Assembly: GCF_000365425.1 (NCBI RefSeq)
Contig: NZ_AQOV01000001.1
Span: 2,046,001 to 2,110,000 of the forward strand
Direction: 5' to 3'
Length of the DNA stretch: 64,000 nt
DNA from: Methylomonas sp. MK1
Lineage (GTDB): Bacteria > Pseudomonadota > Gammaproteobacteria > Methylococcales > Methylomonadaceae
Below are positions 20,538 to 29,070 of the stretch, in pieces. The number at the start of each line of letters is the position of its first letter. Position 1 is the first letter of the stretch. The notes beneath the pieces were generated by a model. It searched no databases. It worked only from the letters and a program-made list of their open reading frames with translations, and was not told the origin of the DNA. The translations under genes were made by a program, and so were the position numbers.

Positions 20538-21848
20538 ATGAAGAATGCTACCGCCTTTGATAATACCGCCTATGCGCCGCTCGCGGCCAGAATGCGGCCA
20601 ACTACGCTGGACGATTTCATCGGTCAGCAGCATCTGCTGGGCAAGGGCAAATCGCTGCGCGTGGCTATCGAACAAGGTGCGCCGCACTCGCTGGTATTTT
20701 GGGGGCCACCCGGCGTCGGCAAAACCACTTTGGCCAAAATCATCGCCGCCAGCGCGCATTGCCATTTCATCGAATTGTCGGCGGTGATGGCAGGCGTGAA
20801 GGAAATCAGGGCCGCGGTAGCCGAGGCGGAAGAGGTTAAACAGAGCCGCAATCTGAACACCGTGGTGTTTATCGACGAAATTCACCGCTTTTCCAAAAGC
20901 CAGCAAGACTCGTTATTGGCCCCCATCGAAAGCGGCGCGATTATTTTATTCGGCGCCACCACAGAAAATCCTTCGTTCGAGTTGAATAACGCCTTACTGT
21001 CCCGACTGCGGGTCTACGTGATGCGCAGCATCGAGACCGAAGATCTGGAGGCCTTGTTAAATAATGCATTGACTGACTCAGAACGCGGACTGGGTAGCCG
21101 CAATTTGCAGATCGACGCGGATGTGCTGACCATGATCGCCAAAGCCGCCGACGGCGACGCCCGCCGCTGTTTAAACATCCTGCAAATCGCCGCCGATCTG
21201 GCGGAAAACATCGACGGCCGGGAAACCGTGAATCGCGAAGTATTGGACGAAGTGCTGCTGGGCCATGCCAACCGCTTCGATAAGGGCGGCGATATTTTCT
21301 ACGATCAAATCTCTGCCTTACATAAATCGGTACGTGGCACCGACCCGGACGCCGCGCTGTACTGGTTTGCCAGAATGCTGGACGGCGGCTGCGATCCTTT
21401 GTATATCGCCCGCCGAGTGATTCGGATGGCATCCGAAGACATAGGCAACGCCGACCCGAGAGGCCTGGAATTGGCGTTGAATGCTACCAACGCTTACGAG
21501 CGGCTGGGCAGTCCCGAAGGCGAACTATCGCTGGCGCAAGCCATCGTTTACCTGGCCTGCGCGCCGAAAAGCAATGCGGTTTACGTGGCCTACAAAGCCG
21601 CCATGGCGGACGCTCGCAACAGCGGCTCGCTGGAAGTACCCATCCATTTACGCAATGCGCCAACCAAATTAATGAAGGAACTGGGACACGGCGCGGACTA
21701 TCGCTACGCCCATGACGAAAAAAATGCTTATGCCGCTGGCGAAAACTATTTCCCGGAATCGTTAAAAGCCCGGCAGTATTATTTTCCGGCGGAACGTGGT
21801 TTGGAAATAAAAATAAAAGAGAAACTGAATTTCCTGCGGAAATTATAA
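20538..21848 (+). CDS. rarA: Replication-associated recombination protein RarA (MgsA family AAA ATPase)
   Basis: AAA+ ATPase acting at stalled replication forks, related to clamp loaders. It has 436 residues from the ATG at 20538, where homologues begin just before 'PLAARMRPTTLDDFIGQQHLL'; the frame is open 39 bases further up. Walker A is 'GPPGVGKTTLAK', Walker B 'VVFIDEIHRF', sensor 1 lies in 'GATTENPSFELN', and a C-terminal MgsA region includes 'DPDAALYWFARMLDGG'. The Shine-Dalgarno sequence is weak at either start. Confidence 0.93.
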   Translation: MKNATAFDNTAYAPLAARMRPTTLDDFIGQQHLLGKGKSLRVAIEQGAPHSLVFWGPPGVGKTTLAKIIAASAHCHFIELSAVMAGVKEIRAAVAEAEEVKQSRNLNTVVFIDEIHRFSKSQQDSLLAPIESGAIILFGATTENPSFELNNALLSRLRVYVMRSIETEDLEALLNNALTDSERGLGSRNLQIDADVLTMIAKAADGDARRCLNILQIAADLAENIDGRETVNREVLDEVLLGHANRFDKGGDIFYDQISALHKSVRGTDPDAALYWFARMLDGGCDPLYIARRVIRMASEDIGNADPRGLELALNATNAYERLGSPEGELSLAQAIVYLACAPKSNAVYVAYKAAMADARNSGSLEVPIHLRNAPTKLMKELGHGADYRYAHDEKNAYAAGENYFPESLKARQYYFPAERGLEIKIKEKLNFLRKL

Positions 21849-22077
21849 GAATTGAAAACTGGATGCAATCTTTTGGCGGCTATAATTTTAACTACAGCAA
21901 AACACCATTAAAAACTCGATTATAACTGGAATATATAGATAGCGGAATTAGCTGATTCGCTCTGCGCTTATGGTAGCGGGCAAAAAAAACTCCCATAAAT
22001 CAAGGAATCTATGGGAGTATGGAAGCAAACGTATGATGGAAGATCGTTTGCAAGTCTCTGACTATAGGAGAAAACTT
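21849..22077. other. Intergenic, downstream of rarA
   Basis: No coding frame seen. It holds the terminator-like stem at 21989-22018 and a second 7-base inverted pair GCAAACG (22025-22031)/CGTTTGC (22045-22051). Both lie just beyond the 3' end of the small minus-strand gene at 22078. Confidence 0.5.
21989..22018 (-). terminator. Rho-independent terminator of the 53-residue small gene
   Basis: Nine-base stem ACTCCCATA/TATGGGAGT with a 12-base loop. On the minus strand it is followed by eight T residues. It lies 60 bases after the stop of the small protein at 22078-22239, which supports that gene as a real transcription unit. Confidence 0.8.
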
Positions 22078-22239
22078 TCAATTCTTAACTGCTTGCGCAC
22101 GATTATTTAATAAAATCGTGCTCCATACTGCCGCAACCCCAAACATCATTGTTGACAATATAAACTGTCCTGAAACAAAAGCGACTATACCTAAAAAAGA
22201 TACAGAACCGATAAACATGTCTTTTTTTAATTCGTTCAT
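22078..22239 (-). CDS. Small hydrophobic membrane protein (53 residues), function unknown
   Basis: Short frame from the ATG at 22239 with AGGTGG five bases upstream, a strong ribosome binding site. The protein is MNELKKDMF followed by a hydrophobic stretch (about 10-42) that could form one long or two short helices, then a polar tail (LLNNRAQAVKN). A rho-independent terminator follows on the same strand. I do not recognise the family. Base composition is more AT-rich than that of the neighbours. Confidence 0.62.
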   Translation of the reverse strand: MNELKKDMFIGSVSFLGIVAFVSGQFILSTMMFGVAAVWSTILLNNRAQAVKN

Positions 22240-22619
22240 TTGCGCCACCTAATATAAAAAAATAATAATTAAAACTGTTAATAATTTTTTAAATCATCCC
22301 AAAACTTCTTCAAAGCCCTGTTCGAAAACGTGGCATAAGTAAAACTCAAAATCGGATCATCCGCCACTGGCAATAGATAAATTTTGAATAGCACTCGCAT
22401 TATTTAACTTTAGATATTATTGATATCCGCTGTAACCCTGATTAACTCTGGAGTTTGCTTGTCTATGTTTATTGCGTTTTAAAACCCAATGCCGAATATG
22501 TGAATCTATTCACAATCGAATGCTCGCGCGCTGTCTACCTGCTAAGAACCCAGCGACCAAGCCAAGTTGAACTACACCGACTCCAGCTTATAATGCGCTC
22601 ACCCATCCAAGGAGCTTTT
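22240..22619. promoter_or_regulatory. AT-rich intergenic region with promoter for the DUF2959-like lipoprotein gene
   Basis: No convincing gene; the frame open from 22455 is only an upstream extension of the lipoprotein. A clear sigma-70 promoter sits at its end: TTGAAC (22567-22572), a 16-base spacer, and a perfect TATAAT (22589-22594). This gives a leader of about 20 bases that carries AAGGAG (22609-22614). Confidence 0.7.
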
Positions 22620-23267
22620 ATGAAATACAGTTCGCGTTTTATGTTGTTTTTGTTGACGTTTGGCTTAGCCGCCTGTTCCAGCGCGTATTACAGCGGCCTG
22701 GAGAAAATCGGCATCCCTAAACGTGAAGTGATGGTGCATCGCGTGGAAAAAGCTCGCGACACCCAGGAAGAAACCAAGCAACAATTTAAATCGGCGCTCG
22801 AACAATTCACCGTGATGACTAATTTTAAGGGCGGCGATTTGGAAGCCACCTACAACAAACTTAACGGTGAATATGAGGCCAGCGTGAAAAAGGCCGAGGA
22901 AGTTAACAAACGCATCGCCGACATAGAAGACGTCTCCAGCGCTCTGTTCAGCGAATGGGAAACCGAACTCACCCAATACAGTAATGCCTCACTAAGACGA
23001 AATAGTCAGCAAAAATTGACAGCCACCAAAGCGCACTATCAACAACTGATTGCGGCAATGCGCAAAGCCGAAACCAAAATCGAGCCGGTGCTCAGCGTAT
23101 TTCGGGATCAAGTGCTCTATCTAAAACACAACCTGAATGCACAAGCTATCGCCTCGCTAAAAGGCCAATTGGACTCGGTTAGATCCGATGTATCGGCCTT
23201 GGTAGTGGAAATGGAAAAATCGATTAATGAGGCGGACGCGTTTATCAAGACTATGGAAAAGCAATAA
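22620..23267 (+). CDS. Predicted lipoprotein, DUF2959-like, coiled coil
   Basis: 215 residues from the ATG at 22620, preceded by AAGGAG at the right distance. A lipoprotein signal (hydrophobic stretch, LAAC lipobox with Cys19) is followed by a mostly helical domain with repeated Lys/Glu heptads ('EEVNKRIADIEDVSSALFSEWETEL'). This matches DUF2959-type proteins: 'YYSGLEKIGIPKREVMVHRVEKARDTQEE' is their conserved start. Their function is unknown. It is monocistronic with its own promoter. Confidence 0.85.
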   Translation: MKYSSRFMLFLLTFGLAACSSAYYSGLEKIGIPKREVMVHRVEKARDTQEETKQQFKSALEQFTVMTNFKGGDLEATYNKLNGEYEASVKKAEEVNKRIADIEDVSSALFSEWETELTQYSNASLRRNSQQKLTATKAHYQQLIAAMRKAETKIEPVLSVFRDQVLYLKHNLNAQAIASLKGQLDSVRSDVSALVVEMEKSINEADAFIKTMEKQ

Positions 23268-23325
23268 CGCTTCGCCACCAAGCCATTCTGATTGAAGCAA
23301 AGACGGACTATTTTCGAACCGAAAA

Positions 23326-23351
23326 CTTACCCTCTCCACAGAGAGGGTAAG
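23326..23351 (-). terminator. Terminator-like hairpin after nafY
   Basis: Perfect 11-base stem CTTACCCTCTC/GAGAGGGTAAG with a CACA loop. On the minus strand it is followed by TTTTCGG, 18 bases past the nafY stop. It could also serve the convergent lipoprotein gene. The sequence type is a common dispersed palindrome. Confidence 0.65.
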
Positions 23352-23369
23352 ACGCACGATTTTCGAATC

Positions 23370-24077
23370 TTATTCCTGATGAGCAAACCGCTTCCGCTCC
23401 TCGGCACTTTTACCGAGGGCTTTCGCCATCCAGGGCGGCGCGGCATCAAAAACCTTCTGAAACTCGGTGAGTTTTTCCACCGCGTCGATTACATCGGGTT
23501 CCTTGATCGGATAAATATCGGCACGAATCACCTTGGCCGCCGCCGGTCCGCCGATGGATTGCACGAACAGCACATGGCAATCCTTGATCATATTAGCCCG
23601 GAACAGATTTCTGTCTTCCGCACTATCGGCTTCCACAGTAGAGCGAATGTCGATCAAGCGCATATCGCTTTTGGACAATTGATAGACCAAAAACCGAATG
23701 CAGGAACCAAAATGCCCATTCAATAGCTGACCGCTATTGGAGGCAATCGCCACCCGAATCGATTCCGGAATATCGCCGTCTTTGTAAGGCATAATCTCCG
23801 GCAGACCTTCGTCTTCCTCTTCCTCGCCCCACAAATACCTGACTGCCAGCTTGATGTTTTCCAGACCGATGCCGATATCTTCGCCGTCTTCCTCGCCATC
23901 CAGACTACCGATGCCGGTCTTCAGGTTGGTGACAGTAATCGACTTCAGTTTCTCGTCGTCCAGCGGCGAGCCGACTTTCTCGTGCAACACACCGATCAAC
24001 TTCGGCACATCCACTCCCGGCAAAATCCGCGAAGCCAATGCGATACGCAAAGCCAGATCTCGTGATAATTGTTCCAT
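23370..24077 (-). CDS. nafY: FeMo-cofactor-binding protein NafY (NifX/NafY family)
   Basis: Nitrogenase accessory protein that binds FeMo-co and apo-dinitrogenase during cofactor insertion. It has 235 residues from the ATG at 24077 (the longer frame overlaps the rhodanese gene). An N-terminal SAM-like NafY domain ('LALRIALASRILPGVDVPKLIGVLHEKVG') is followed, from about residue 105, by a NifX-type dinitrogenase cofactor domain. His122 in 'GHFGSCIRFL' corresponds to the cofactor ligand known from Azotobacter NafY. It is the third gene of the operon under the sigma-54/NifA-like promoter at 25062-25201. The nif structural genes are not in this window. Confidence 0.88.
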   Translation of the reverse strand: MEQLSRDLALRIALASRILPGVDVPKLIGVLHEKVGSPLDDEKLKSITVTNLKTGIGSLDGEEDGEDIGIGLENIKLAVRYLWGEEEEDEGLPEIMPYKDGDIPESIRVAIASNSGQLLNGHFGSCIRFLVYQLSKSDMRLIDIRSTVEADSAEDRNLFRANMIKDCHVLFVQSIGGPAAAKVIRADIYPIKEPDVIDAVEKLTEFQKVFDAAPPWMAKALGKSAEERKRFAHQE

Positions 24078-24087
24078 AGCGTCACCC

Positions 24088-24396
24088 TTAAAGTTTGTGC
24101 TGTTCTTTCCAATCGGCATAGCCGCCGGCCAAGCTGTAGACTTGCTGAAAACCGAAATCGCCGAACATTTCCGCCAAATGTTCGCTGGCATGGCCGTAAT
24201 AGCAATAAATCAGCAAAGGCTTGGCCTTGTCGGCTTTTTTCAATAGCGAATCGCGCAATTGCTCGTGGACATGCATGGCATTTTCGATATGCCCGGCCCG
24301 GTAATCCTTAAGATCGCGGCAATCCAGAATCATCGGTTGCTGCTCCGCAATCAGCTGTTCGGAATCGGCCGTGGAGATAGTTTTGAAATTTTTCAT
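24088..24396 (-). CDS. Single-domain rhodanese-like sulfurtransferase
   Basis: 102 residues forming one rhodanese domain. Catalytic Cys65 lies in the active loop 'YCYYGHAS', similar in size to GlpE (a six-residue loop). 'MILDCRDLKDYRAGHIENAMHV' is the usual N-terminal motif. It lies 10 bases before nafY, and the operon context suggests a role in sulfur or Fe-S/FeMo-co supply for nitrogenase, but the substrate is unknown. Confidence 0.88.
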   Translation of the reverse strand: MKNFKTISTADSEQLIAEQQPMILDCRDLKDYRAGHIENAMHVHEQLRDSLLKKADKAKPLLIYCYYGHASEHLAEMFGDFGFQQVYSLAGGYADWKEQHKL

Positions 24397-24432
24397 AGCA
24401 CTAACATCCTCACCAGGCTCAAGAAGCCAACC

Positions 24433-25008
24433 CTAAACCGGCCCACCGGCTAAATCTTTTTTAACTTCGATAGTTTGCGAGAGAGCAGCCTCCAGACTAA
24501 TAGGCTCGGCTGTGATTTTATAGCCCTTAGCCGCCTCGTATGCGGTGATTACCTTGTCTTCGCCGGACTGGCCCTTCAGATCGGATTTTTCGATATATAG
24601 CTCTTCCAACATCAAGTTCCAGATCATGCCTTCCTGATGCGGCAATAAATTGAAAACCACGCCATCTAAAACGATTTGCATCGGCTTAGCGATATTTTGC
24701 ACGTAGAACAGGGTGACGGTTTCCGGGGTCAACGCTTCTTTATATTTTTCGACGAATACCGGTAAGTCTTCCAATTGGAAAAACAGGCCGTTGATGAACA
24801 AAATCTTGTCGGCATCGGCCAATATCGCTGATTGATTAATCACCATCTCCGGGGTTTTCCGGTCACGGATGTTCGTCGACCCTTCACGCAACTCACCTTC
24901 CACTAACACCAAGTCGCCGCGAAACGCGGAAAGCCCGGCAGTGCTGGTTTTGCCGACTAAGGTGGTAATCCATAAAAGCCCTTGGCTGTCGTATTTTTCA
25001 AGTAGCAT
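24433..25008 (-). CDS. Unknown protein, first gene of the apparent NifA-controlled nafY operon
   Basis: 190 residues from the ATG at 25008; the frame extends 63 bases further up, but the sigma-54 start site at about 25051 lies inside that extension. No signal peptide or membrane helix. Sequence features are an N-terminal 'YDSQGLLWITTLVGKTSTAGLSAFRGDLVLVEGELREGS', an acidic middle, and a Lys-rich C-terminus; only one cysteine-poor globular domain seems likely. I do not recognise the family. Its place at the head of a rhodanese-nafY operon with NifA/sigma-54 elements suggests a role in nitrogen fixation. Confidence 0.8.
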   Translation of the reverse strand: MLLEKYDSQGLLWITTLVGKTSTAGLSAFRGDLVLVEGELREGSTNIRDRKTPEMVINQSAILADADKILFINGLFFQLEDLPVFVEKYKEALTPETVTLFYVQNIAKPMQIVLDGVVFNLLPHQEGMIWNLMLEELYIEKSDLKGQSGEDKVITAYEAAKGYKITAEPISLEAALSQTIEVKKDLAGGPV

Positions 25009-25061
25009 TTGCTTAAATCCCCAATGAAAGGTAATGAATGAAAAGTAGTTAACAGCTTGCA

Positions 25062-25077
25062 AGCAAAACACTTGCCA
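25062..25077 (-). promoter_or_regulatory. Sigma-54 (RpoN) promoter
   Basis: On the minus strand the sequence is TGGCAAGTGTTTTGCT, matching TGGCACG-N4-TTGCT with one change. The GG and GC are exactly 10 bases apart, as required for the -24/-12 elements. Transcription would start near 25051, giving a leader of about 43 bases before the ATG at 25008. Confidence 0.8.
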
Positions 25078-25185
25078 GGACGACTAAAACCACATCAAAG
25101 CCATGGTTGATAAGGTTTTTACTTAGTATCTCTTTGGAAAATAGTTCGCGGAAATAAGCGATTTCGCAGCGGTGCGATCCGACAA

Positions 25186-25201
25186 TGTCGTAAACACGAC
25201 A
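25186..25201. promoter_or_regulatory. NifA-type upstream activator site (TGT-N10-ACA)
   Basis: Sequence TGTCGTAAACACGACA fits the NifA consensus TGT-N10-ACA and is itself a near-perfect palindrome. It is about 110 bases upstream of the -24 element at 25077, within the usual range for enhancer-type NifA sites. Confidence 0.72.
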
Positions 25202-25264
25202 ATCGTCAGCCGGCAATTATTTGAGCTTTGTAAGATTTAGCACGAAAGCTTGAAGGAGCCCCAA

Positions 25265-26080
25265 CTAAGAAGCGCCGGTAGCAGCGAGCACGGCCAGAAT
25301 CACCGCATTACTTTTAAACAGTACACCGGCTTTGCAGCCTGGTTTCAAATCCAGAGCCTCGACACTGGTTTGCGTAACCGTCGCGGCTATCGTTTCGCCA
25401 CTCAACAACTGGAGAATCACTTCAGAATCGACGCCGTCGAATTGCACCCGAATCACATGACCATCCAGACGATTGCGCGCCGACAATAAAAAATGCTCGT
25501 CGCCACCGGCCACGAGAATATCCGACGGGTTGATCAACAATACTGCATCGCTACCGATATTGACGCCAAGATAATCCAATGACGGCAGCGTCACACTGAC
25601 CACTACGCGTTCGCCTCCCTTCAGGGTCACATACACTTCGGCATTCACCGCACCAAGCTCTATCGCAGTAATTTTGCCGAATAGCTGATTTCTAGCGCTG
25701 TTTTTTACTACCTGCCGCCGCAGTAACAACATCACGTCGGGATCATCCAGCAAACTTTGATTGAGGTCCCGTAAAAACCGGCGATGCTGCACCTCCAAGC
25801 GAGTAAACAACTCCAATAAGGCGCGACCCGCCACAGTCAAACAGCTGCCGCCGCCCTTGCTGCCGCCGATGGCGGTGGAGATCAACGCTCGTGGCGCCAG
25901 ATTATTAGCGCGCTCTATCATCTGCCAGGCTCCTTTGTAACTTAAGCCCACCTGCATGGCTGCACGGTTAATCGAACCAGTTTCATCTATGGCTCGCAAT
26001 AAACCGATCATCCGGGTATCCAACGAGCCTATCAAGCGTAATTCACCCTCGATCCAGTCCCTGGAAAACACGTTATTCAT
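25265..26080 (-). CDS. modE: Molybdate-responsive transcriptional regulator ModE
   Basis: 271 residues. An N-terminal winged helix-turn-helix (about 10-115; 'LLRAIDETGSINRAAMQVGLSYKGAWQMIE', 'GGSKGGGSCLTVAGRALL') is followed by two Mop/TOBE molybdate-binding repeats (about 128-195 and 200-268; 'SARNQLFGKITAIELGAVNAEVYVTLKGG' and 'SARNRLDGHVIRVQF'). This is the full ModE architecture, which represses or activates genes when molybdate is bound. It overlaps the upstream ModE-like gene by 8 bases. Confidence 0.94.
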   Translation of the reverse strand: MNNVFSRDWIEGELRLIGSLDTRMIGLLRAIDETGSINRAAMQVGLSYKGAWQMIERANNLAPRALISTAIGGSKGGGSCLTVAGRALLELFTRLEVQHRRFLRDLNQSLLDDPDVMLLLRRQVVKNSARNQLFGKITAIELGAVNAEVYVTLKGGERVVVSVTLPSLDYLGVNIGSDAVLLINPSDILVAGGDEHFLLSARNRLDGHVIRVQFDGVDSEVILQLLSGETIAATVTQTSVEALDLKPGCKAGVLFKSNAVILAVLAATGAS

Positions 26081-26477
26081 CTATGGGATTCTCATCCGCC
26101 TGCTGGGACATCAACCCGGAAAACAGCGGCAGATAAGCCTGCGCGGTATGATTCACTGCTTCGGACATCTTCATATACTGATCTAATACGTGCTGTCCCA
26201 ACGGTGTCAATGTGGTCCCTCCGCCATGCCGCCCACCCTTGGCCGCATGCACCAAGGGACCGGCAAAACTGTGATTCATCACATCTACCAGCAACCAAGC
26301 GCGCCGGTAACTCATATTCATGCTTTTCCCGGCCGCCGCAATCGAACCGGTTGACTGAATAGCCGCCAACAGCTCGGCCTTACCCGGCCCCATGGCGATT
26401 TCTTCATTATGAAGTAAACGAAGCGTGATTTTTAAGCGCGGAAGCGAAGCGTCGGATTCTATCTGTGTAGATTTCAT
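26073..26477 (-). CDS. Stand-alone ModE-type HTH regulator (no molybdate-binding domain)
   Basis: 134 residues comprising only the ModE N-terminal winged-helix domain: 'LLAAIQSTGSIAAAGKSMNMSYRRAWLLVDVMN' and 'AKGGRHGGGTTLTPLGQHVLDQY'. No Mop repeat is present. Single-domain ModE-like proteins exist in other bacteria and often regulate molybdenum or other genes with a separate sensor. Its stop overlaps the modE start by 8 bases, so the two proteins are made together and might heterodimerise (inference). Confidence 0.88.
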   Translation of the reverse strand: MKSTQIESDASLPRLKITLRLLHNEEIAMGPGKAELLAAIQSTGSIAAAGKSMNMSYRRAWLLVDVMNHSFAGPLVHAAKGGRHGGGTTLTPLGQHVLDQYMKMSEAVNHTAQAYLPLFSGLMSQQADENPIDE

Positions 26478-26612
26478 ACTTTTTCAACGAACGGTGACAA
26501 CGAAGAATTAGCATGATACATCGACGGAAGCGTTTGATTGAAATCCTATCCTTTTGTTCTGCAATCGAAATGCTCACGAAGCAACCATCGAAAGTAATGT
26601 AAACCTTTGAGG

Positions 26613-28268
26613 CTAAAACTCATAAATCACCCTAAAATCGACCCGCTGCTGGCCGGGATCTACAGTACCTTGCCGGTAAAACGGATAACTCCAGTCCAAC
26701 TCGGCCAGCAAATGCTTAAACCATTGCGTGCGCATGCCAATGCCGGCGGAGGCCAGGTGCGCGGAGGCCGGAGTCGGCGCGATGGGATTATCGGTCCAGA
26801 TATTGGCCCAATCAAAGAAAGTCAGCAGACGCAGATTTTGGCTGTCTTCCCAGACAGTCGGCAATAAGTGCGGTGTTTGCAATTCCAGTGACAGATTTAC
26901 GCCGTGATCACCCAGCAACTCGGTTTGATGGTAGCCACGCACACTAAGTGGGCCGCCCGCCGAGAACTGTTCGTTGCTGATCAAGGCCGACATGCTGGCC
27001 TGGCCGCCGGCTCGGGCTAACAGTCGAAAATCCAGCGGCAAACGCTGCTGGTGCTTCAGGTCGCCGGTTAAATAAAGAAAATTCGGTTCGGCATCGAGAC
27101 GCTTGTTGGCAAACTGCTGCGCGTCGTTGCCCAGGCCACGCACCGAGAAATGCGCGGCGAGACTCAAGGCAGTGACGCTGCCTTCGTGACGCAGACTGCC
27201 GTCATAGCCGGTCATGAACGAGGCATAGCTGATCGGCGCACTTTCGGTCAGACTGGCTATCTGCTGATCAAAGCTTTTGTAATCAAAGCCAAAACTCAGG
27301 CTATGCAGAATATTCTCGGATGAACCCGGCAGAGGCTTGACCAGCCTGGCGCCGTAAATCGAGCCGGCGCCGACCACGGACAGGCCGCCGACGCTGACGC
27401 CGAGCTGGGTATTGGAACTGATGCCGATGCCGTATAAAGCCAGACGAGTATCGGCCCAACCGGTCGGCAGCACGTAGGTGCCGGACCAGACCTGGACTTC
27501 GTCGCTGATTTCCGGCGACACTTGATATTGCATGGACACGCTATGAAACTTCTGCCACAGGTTGTCGTAACGCAGGGAACCTAACAATCGGGTGTAGCTG
27601 GTATGTTCGGAGTTACGGCTGTTCATTTCCAGATTGCCGTGCAATGGCAGCTCGTCCTTGACCTTTAACTCCACTTCCATTTTGCCCGGCGTCGAGCCGG
27701 CCCGGAAAACTGGTGTCACGTTACGATCAGCCGATTGCTGCGCCAGGGTATTCATCTGTTCCTGAACCTTGGGCATGTGCGGCACTTGACCCTCGGCCAG
27801 GGCCGGTAGGCTGTCGCGGATCTTGCCCAGCGCGTAATAGCGCGAACCGCTGATGTGCAAAATCTCGATAGTGCCTTCCACCACGCTCAAGCGCACGGCC
27901 CCTCCTTCCACATTTTGTTCCGGGATTGCCACCACTACGCTCGGATAGCCGGCGTTGCGGTAGGCTTCTTCCAAGGAGGCCCGAGCTTTCTCTACGTCCT
28001 CGACAGTTTTGTCCGGCCCAAGATGCGGATACACTGCCCGTTCCAAGGCTTCGTCATCCAACACGCTGTTGCCTTCGATCTGGTAATCCAACACGTCGAA
28101 ACGCGGTTGCTGCTCGCCTGACCTTTGCGCGGCTGTTTCAGCCGAACCACCCGAATTTGCCGAATTTTGAGGTTGCGCGGCAGGATTTTGCACCACATCC
28201 GCAGCATGGACGACAGCTGTTCCGTTCAGGATCAGGCTTATCGCGGTCAGTAACGCTTCACGTCTCAA
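26613..28268 (-). CDS. TpsB-family outer membrane transporter (ShlB/FhaC/HecB)
   Basis: Two-partner secretion pore, 551 residues. A signal peptide (about 1-22) and a short Ser/Gln-rich linker lead to POTRA domains (about 53-190; 'LDYQIEGNSVLDDEALERAVYPHLG'). A 16-strand barrel follows, with the conserved loop 'GGPLSVRGYHQTELLGDHG' and a terminal aromatic 'VIYEF' for BAM assembly. It begins with TTG and overlaps the upstream stop by 4 bases. The expected substrate is the TpsA at 38698-49068, more than 10 kb away on the other strand. Confidence 0.92.
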   Translation of the reverse strand: MRREALLTAISLILNGTAVVHAADVVQNPAAQPQNSANSGGSAETAAQRSGEQQPRFDVLDYQIEGNSVLDDEALERAVYPHLGPDKTVEDVEKARASLEEAYRNAGYPSVVVAIPEQNVEGGAVRLSVVEGTIEILHISGSRYYALGKIRDSLPALAEGQVPHMPKVQEQMNTLAQQSADRNVTPVFRAGSTPGKMEVELKVKDELPLHGNLEMNSRNSEHTSYTRLLGSLRYDNLWQKFHSVSMQYQVSPEISDEVQVWSGTYVLPTGWADTRLALYGIGISSNTQLGVSVGGLSVVGAGSIYGARLVKPLPGSSENILHSLSFGFDYKSFDQQIASLTESAPISYASFMTGYDGSLRHEGSVTALSLAAHFSVRGLGNDAQQFANKRLDAEPNFLYLTGDLKHQQRLPLDFRLLARAGGQASMSALISNEQFSAGGPLSVRGYHQTELLGDHGVNLSLELQTPHLLPTVWEDSQNLRLLTFFDWANIWTDNPIAPTPASAHLASAGIGMRTQWFKHLLAELDWSYPFYRQGTVDPGQQRVDFRVIYEF

Positions 28269-29059
28269 TGTGCGGCCCCGGAGGCGTTCCTGTTTGCAGG
28301 GCTCTGGTCGTCTTGAATCCCTCCAGTGTCCGGCACTGGTGTCGACGGCTCGACAGGCTCAGCCCCGCCATTCGCGGGAGTGTTGGACTTAACGACAGGC
28401 ACAGTCGCTTCAAACGGGGTGATCTTCAACTGCTGCAATTTATAGCGATACTCTTCCGCCGCCGCCTCGGTTTGCACCTGACCGATACCGGTCAAGGGGT
28501 CCAGCTCGGCCAACTGTTGCAGCAGGCTTTTGTCTTTATATTGCTTCAATACCTCCAGATTGATAGTGCGCAGCTGTTGATTGACACCCGTGCATTGCTC
28601 TATCCACTGTTCACGCTCTTTCACGGCCTGTAATAACAAACTATTGTCGTCGCGAATGTCGCGGGCCTTGCCGACTACTTCGTTATGCTTTTGCAGCAAA
28701 GCCTGTTCGCGCTGGCGCTGCTGGCCCAATTGCGCTTCCAGATTGCTGCGCACCGTTTCCAGGCCGGATTTATAGCGTTCCACTTCGGCTTGCACGGCCT
28801 GCAATCTGCTGACCGCTGCTTCCAGGTTTTTCAGTTTGGTATCCAGCGCGGCTTTCTCGGTGAGCCAAGCGGTTTTTTCGGCCTCCAGCGCATATTTTTC
28901 TTGGCTGAGTTGGCGAATCATACCTTGGGCTTTTTTGATGGCTTCGCCACCTGGCGCTACGGGTTTAGGCTCGGCTCGACCACTTTCAATACCCGCTAGC
29001 ATCACTAACAGTATCAAGCACGGCAAATAAATCAAAGTCGGCGTTTTTTGCTTGACCAC
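28265..29059 (-). CDS. Periplasmic coiled-coil protein of the TpsA/TonB locus, function unknown
   Basis: 264 residues with a GTG start preceded by AGGAG. A signal peptide (about 1-29) is followed by a long coiled coil (about 40-160, 'LSQEKYALEAEKTAWLTEKAALDTKLKNLEAAVSRL'-type heptads) and a Pro/Ser-rich C-terminal tail. No enzymatic motif. It lies between the porin gene and tpsB, with a 4-base overlap to the latter. A periplasmic spacer or scaffold is plausible but is inference. Confidence 0.8.
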   Translation of the reverse strand: MVKQKTPTLIYLPCLILLVMLAGIESGRAEPKPVAPGGEAIKKAQGMIRQLSQEKYALEAEKTAWLTEKAALDTKLKNLEAAVSRLQAVQAEVERYKSGLETVRSNLEAQLGQQRQREQALLQKHNEVVGKARDIRDDNSLLLQAVKEREQWIEQCTGVNQQLRTINLEVLKQYKDKSLLQQLAELDPLTGIGQVQTEAAAEEYRYKLQQLKITPFEATVPVVKSNTPANGGAEPVEPSTPVPDTGGIQDDQSPANRNASGAAH

Positions 29060-29070
29060 GACTTATCTCC

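Noticed and set aside
22455..22619. Extended start of the DUF2959-like lipoprotein
   Set aside because: The upstream part has no signal character and spans the TATAAT promoter; the ATG at 22620 has AAGGAG and a proper lipoprotein signal.
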